Shown one piece after another: positions 6,778 through 9,280 of a stretch of 9,280 nucleotides of DNA; position 1 is the first letter of the stretch, and each line of letters begins with the position of its first letter. Location of the stretch: positions 1 to 9,280 of the forward strand of contig JBEGWF010000087.1 in the NCBI GenBank assembly GCA_041177965.1, read 5' to 3'. The translations under genes were made by a program, and so were the position numbers. The stretch is from SXXZ01 sp041177965. GTDB taxonomy: Bacteria > Verrucomicrobiota > Verrucomicrobiia > Limisphaerales > UBA9464. The notes under the pieces were generated by a model, which was not told the DNA's origin, did no database searches, and was given only the letters and a program-made list of their open reading frames with translations.

Positions 6778-7371
6778 TCAGTGGGTGTCGGCCCATACGA
6801 TCGCACCCGGCCAGCCCGACGCGTCGGTGGTCCGGGTGTCGTGAAAGCGGCTCCAGAACGGCGTGGCGAAGCAGTTGTCTTCGTCGCGGACCGGGGCGGG
6901 GACGATGCGGGCCGACACCAGGCATTCGCCTCGGGCTTTCAGCGTCAATCGGGTCTGCGGCCATGCGATTGTCCCGCGCACGTTCTCGATGGCATGGACG
7001 AGCGGCAGGGGGGTCGCCCCGAAGACGAATCCGGCATGGGAGACGGCCGGGACGGCCCCGCTCCAGAACTTCCATCGCGGCCAGGGTGCCGGTGCCGCCG
7101 GTTTTGAAGCGGCCGTCAGGCGTTCGGCCCGGTGATTCCAACAGCGCCTCGATAGGAGGCTCCAGCAGAGTCCGGCCAACGCCCCGAATTCGGCCGCGGC
7201 CCCGCTCATCCAGCCTTTCATGGAGGCCGGCAGGTCCAAGGTCTCGGCCGAGGCGACCCCGCTGAGCGCCAACCGGAATCCGCCCCAAGAACCCATTGCG
7301 GCGAGGCCGGCACCCGCCGCCGTGACCGACAGGACGCGGATCCAGGGATACCGGGCTTCGGGCCGTGCCAC
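6778..7371 (-). CDS. Truncated-looking membrane protein with ENxRG..PVxDExN pattern
   Basis: A frame with strong G/C third-position bias, so probably coding. From the GTG at 7371 it has 197 residues. Alternative starts are TTG 7413 and ATG 7296, and none has a Shine-Dalgarno. It holds a hydrophobic N-terminal segment (WIRVLSVTAAGAGLAAMGSW), a second apolar stretch (GAAAEFGALAGLCWSLL) and a third (AVSHAGFVFGATPLPLVHA). These are followed by AIENVRGTIAWPQTRLTLKA, RGECL, VPAPVRDEDN and FATPFWSRF. I recognise this last arrangement from verrucomicrobial hypothetical proteins that read roughly ENWRG..AW....L.AKGE.L....PPPVPDExNFA.TP. Those usually continue for several hundred residues, whereas this one stops about 30 residues later. 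It may be a truncated or decaying gene. Function unknown. Confidence 0.5.
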   Translation of the reverse strand: MARPEARYPWIRVLSVTAAGAGLAAMGSWGGFRLALSGVASAETLDLPASMKGWMSGAAAEFGALAGLCWSLLSRRCWNHRAERLTAASKPAAPAPWPRWKFWSGAVPAVSHAGFVFGATPLPLVHAIENVRGTIAWPQTRLTLKARGECLVSARIVPAPVRDEDNCFATPFWSRFHDTRTTDASGWPGAIVWADTH

Positions 7372-7397
7372 CCGGGGGCGGATGAAGCCCCAACACA

Positions 7398-7405
7398 GGG
7401 GGGGG
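7398..7405. repeat. 8-base G homopolymer
   Basis: A run of eight G on the plus strand, near the 5' end of the minus-strand membrane protein frame. With one extra base, the minus-strand frame coming from upstream would read straight into that protein. The run is thus a possible slippage or sequencing-error point. Confidence 0.6.
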
Positions 7406-7448
7406 CGTTCCAACGAAGCGGGAGTTCAGACAGGGAAAGCAGGCTGTG

Positions 7449-7481
7449 GGTGCGGGAGTGGTGCGGGAGTGGTGCGGGAGG
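7449..7481. repeat. Three tandem copies of an 11-bp unit
   Basis: GGTGCGGGAGT at 7449-7459 and 7460-7470, then a third copy at 7471-7481 differing only in its last base. Eleven is not a multiple of three, so copy-number change would break any reading frame. This argues that the stretch is non-coding. Slippage during replication is the likely origin. Confidence 0.8.
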
Positions 7482-7661
7482 AGGGGTGATCGTCAACAGG
7501 AAGTCCGTCGCGGCTGGGTTGGTTCGGACGGGAGTCTCGTCCCGGGAATCTTGGATCCAAGCCCGGCTCTGGCTCCCCAGCATGGGAAGCGACGGGACGC
7601 GGAGTCGGGATCGCGGCCGTGCGGAGCGGAATCGCACGGCGCGCTCCGGGGGATGCAAGAG

Positions 7662-7948
7662 TCGAGCCTCGGAGGACGGGGTCTCCGGCATCGAATCCTG
7701 CCCGTTGGCCAGCTCCCACAACGTCATCCGCCCGGCTCGGACCACGGCCGTCTGCTCCGGTGTGAGTCGCGGCTGCGCGGATGATCCGTGGCCAGGTTGT
7801 GGGCCGACCGGAACAGGACGGCGCGGGCATCGGCCTCGTTGCGCGTGAGGTTCAGCAGGGAGGGGAACGACACCGGCATGTGCCGCCGGCAAAGGTGTTC
7901 CAGTCCTGAGGGATCCGAGTTCACGGGGTTGGCGATTTCATGGACCAC
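7662..7948 (-). pseudogene. Frameshifted coding remnant, family unknown
   Basis: Two adjacent pieces on the minus strand look coding by third-position G/C bias but lie in different frames. The first runs from GTG 7948 or 7924, or ATG 7879, to about 7784 and includes MPVSFPSLLNLTRNEADARA and VLFRSAHNLATD. The second (about 7775-7662) reads QPRLTPEQTAVVRAGRMTLW then ELANGQDSMPE. A one-base deletion near 7780 would join them. After about 7662 the translation becomes Arg/Pro/Ser-rich and unconvincing. No domain is recognised. It could be a true pseudogene or a real gene with a sequencing error. Confidence 0.35.
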
Positions 7949-8149
7949 GACGGATCTCGGGATGGTTTTTGTCTGGCGGTATTCCTTGGAGGGGTTGGCC
8001 CCCTTTTCACGCCGACCGCTCGAGGGAGGCCTCGGGGAAGGATTCATGGCTTCCGCTGGTTGGGGAAACCGGTTTCGGAAGTTCGGATTCCAGCGGTTCA
8101 AGTTGCGAGTGTTTGACGTGCTATCGAGCAGCGGAATCGGAATGGCCTC

Positions 8150-8171
8150 AAAAAAACCTCAGCTTTCTGAG
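8150..8171 (-). terminator. Terminator-like hairpin with seven U (minus strand)
   Basis: On the minus strand CTCAG (8171-8167), loop AAAG and CTGAG (8162-8158) form a 5-bp stem, followed by one G and seven T (8156-8150). This is the layout of an intrinsic terminator, though the stem is short. It would end a transcript coming from the AT-rich island at 8221-8370. No protein gene is credible there. Confidence 0.4.
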
Positions 8172-8317
8172 CGAGGCTGACGATGGGCAGTAAGAGCCCC
8201 AAGGAGGGTGGCTCCATGAAGTGATACCCCATCTTGGATCACCTATGAGTAGGACGATGATGTCATATGAATAAACCAGATCGAACCTGAGAAGGGATCG
8301 AAATATCATTGTACTAG
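8150..8317 (-). ncRNA. Candidate small structured RNA in an AT-rich island
   Basis: Inference from layout. The minus strand shows a promoter-like pair, TTGAAT (8351-8346) and TATGTT (8329-8324) with a 16-nt spacer. A roughly 165-nt stretch follows with two small hairpins (8242-8238 with 8225-8221; 8214-8210 with 8198-8194), then the U-tailed hairpin at 8171-8150. A 67-codon open frame (8351-8148) overlaps but reads unlike a conserved protein and ends inside the terminator hairpin. Stems are only 5 bp, so chance is a real alternative. Confidence 0.2.
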
Positions 8318-8370
8318 ACAAAGAACATAAAAAGATAAAATCTTCATTCAATTGAAACGATTGAAAACAT
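8221..8370. promoter_or_regulatory. AT-rich intergenic island upstream of the prepilin-like gene
   Basis: By hand count 52 of 150 bases are G or C, and only 16 of 70 in 8301-8370, far below the neighbouring genes. On the plus strand TTGTAC (8309-8314) and GATAAA (8334-8339) form a weak promoter-like pair with a 19-nt spacer, and ATTGAAA is repeated at 8351 and 8360. It probably holds the promoter of the prepilin-like gene and perhaps a divergent one. Confidence 0.4.
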
Positions 8371-8465
8371 TAGCTCCCCGCTCTGAAACCCATCTCCCGG
8401 GTCGACCTCTGGATCATCACAGCGTCGCTCCTCGGACCTTCGATCCGTCTTTTTCAGTCTCCGGA

Positions 8466-9280
8466 ATGGGCGGTCCGGCCGTGGCCTTCACCCTGGTGGA
8501 ACTACTGGTGGTGATCGCCATCATCGCCATCCTTGCGGGATTGCTCCTCCCGGGTTTGGCTTCGGCCAGGGCGAAGGCGGTCTCGGTGCAATGCCTCAAT
8601 CACCTGCGCCAGTGGGGGTTGGGAATCCAACTCTATGCCACGGACCACCGCGATGCGATCCCCCGGGATGGAACCGATGGGGGTGGCCAGTACGGCGTCG
8701 ACACCGGGGCGTTCGAGGGACCTGGCAGTCCGCGCGATCCGTTGGCGTGGTTCAATGCCCTGCCTCCCTTCCTGGGGCAGCGTTCGTTGGCCGGTTTCGC
8801 CACCGATCCCGGTGCGACCGACCCCAGGCGTTCTTGGCCGTTTCCCGGCAAACAGGGTGGCTTCTTCCACTGTTCCGGTGCGCGGGCGGCCGATGGTGAT
8901 CAATTCCTGAAGAAGGGGGCCTTCGGGTTCTTCAGTTATGGGATGAACCTCGACCTCAAGCTCCAGTCCTCCATCCGCAACGGTGTCCAGGGCAACAGTT
9001 ACGAGTATCCGGCCATGCCGTCCCTGAGTTCGGTCCCCAATCCGGCGGCCACGGTGTCGCTGTTGGATCAGGCCTTCAGCCCCACCCTCGAACCCTGCAC
9101 CCCGGATCCGTCCCGCAATGGGGTGTTCCCTGCGGCCAGGAGCGAACGATTGGCGTTGCGGCACGGGTTGGGTGCTCGCGGAGGAGCCAATTTGTCGTTC
9201 CTCGACGGTCACGCCCAGTTCTTCCGCCGGGATCACCTGCTCAATCCCATTCCGGGTCGTGAGGAGAAGTTCCTGAACGA
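8466..9280 (+). CDS. Prepilin-type (type II secretion pseudopilin-like) protein, 3' end outside window
   Basis: An exported pilin-like protein processed by prepilin peptidase. From the ATG at 8466, 271 residues are visible without a stop. They comprise a leader cut before F8 (PAVA|FTLVE, with the conserved +5 Glu at E12), a hydrophobic helix (LLVVIAIIAILAGLLLPGLA) and the usual helix continuation SVQCLNHLRQWGLGIQLYA. A globular part follows and ends with RHGLGARGGANLSFLDGHAQ (232-251), the H..DGH signature of DUF1559-like/verrucomicrobial prepilins. The residue before the cut is Ala rather than the usual Gly, which I recall as common in Verrucomicrobiota. The frame is open back to 8331. A TTG at 8352 would give a longer basic leader (M)KRLKTLAPRS, so the start is uncertain. 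Such genes occur in many copies in these genomes, and the individual role is unknown. Confidence 0.9.
   Translation, partial: MGGPAVAFTLVELLVVIAIIAILAGLLLPGLASARAKAVSVQCLNHLRQWGLGIQLYATDHRDAIPRDGTDGGGQYGVDTGAFEGPGSPRDPLAWFNALPPFLGQRSLAGFATDPGATDPRRSWPFPGKQGGFFHCSGARAADGDQFLKKGAFGFFSYGMNLDLKLQSSIRNGVQGNSYEYPAMPSLSSVPNPAATVSLLDQAFSPTLEPCTPDPSRNGVFPAARSERLALRHGLGARGGANLSFLDGHAQFFRRDHLLNPIPGREEKFLN

Noticed and set aside
6686..7396. 236-codon minus-strand open frame overlapping the membrane protein
   Set aside because: The alternative frame (7371-6778) has better third-position bias and a recognisable pattern. This one is Arg/Pro-rich.
7218..7892. Intact 224-codon minus-strand gene
   Set aside because: Only its part at about 7775-7662 looks coding. 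The rest crosses an 11-bp tandem repeat and reads as Arg/Pro/Ser-rich translation, so I kept only a remnant.
8148..8351. 67-codon minus-strand open frame in the AT-rich island
   Set aside because: No ribosome site, no family resemblance, and it ends inside a terminator-like hairpin. A non-coding RNA or plain intergenic DNA fits better.
8502..9236. 244-codon minus-strand open frame
   Set aside because: Antisense to the prepilin-like gene, whose leader, helix and DGH signature are unmistakable.
1..9280. CRISPR array, tRNA, rRNA, toxin-antitoxin, phage or defence system
   Set aside because: No regularly spaced repeats, tRNA-like cloverleaf, rRNA segments or signature proteins of such systems were seen on either strand.

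Overview
The window looks like chromosomal DNA from a GC-rich, Gram-negative bacterium of the Verrucomicrobiota (Pedosphaera/Limisphaerales-like) or a close PVC relative. This is inferred from protein style, not from a search. The clues are a prepilin-like protein with the 'A|FTLVELLVVIAIIAILAGLLLP' leader and a terminal H..GANLSFLDGH signature, a secreted GDSL/SGNH hydrolase, a PF10091 glucoamylase-like protein, a membrane protein with the ENxRG..AW..PVxDExNxFATP pattern, and an IS66 transposase of the type without zinc-finger cysteines. Most genes lack a visible Shine-Dalgarno sequence.

Layout. Positions 1-1589 hold the right-hand part of an IS66-family element: the TnpC transposase, a subterminal hairpin and a recognisable right end. 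The left end lies outside the window. Just beyond it, 1590-1746 holds a short open stretch that may be the 3' remnant of an interrupted gene. From 1779 to 7371 all recognisable genes are on the minus strand. In transcription order they are a truncated membrane protein (7371-6778), an SGNH hydrolase (6650-5889), a PF10091 glucoamylase-like protein (5797-4415), a secreted SurA/PpiC-type parvulin (4249-3101), a class I DAHP synthase close to AroF (3074-1992) and a 62-residue two-helix membrane protein (1967-1779). The last three are closely spaced (27 and 24 nt gaps after the parvulin and AroF) and may be one transcript. A perfect 11-bp hairpin separates the SGNH gene from the glucoamylase-like gene.

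Positions 7372-8465 carry no intact gene. Within them are an 8-G run, an 11-bp tandem repeat (three copies), a frameshifted coding remnant (about 7948-7662) and an AT-rich island (8221-8370, 52 of 150 bases G+C by hand count). The minus strand of that island has a promoter-like pair, two small hairpins and a terminator-like hairpin with seven U, so it may encode a roughly 165-nt RNA. From 8466 to the window end a type II secretion/pilin-like prepilin protein runs off the edge on the plus strand.

Functionally, the SGNH hydrolase, the PF10091 protein and the parvulin all look exported and could serve polysaccharide processing and envelope protein folding. AroF commits carbon to aromatic amino acids and has no obvious link to them beyond position. 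I found no defence system, CRISPR array, tRNA or rRNA. The least explained parts are the candidate small RNA, the 62-residue protein and the decayed region 6778-7950.
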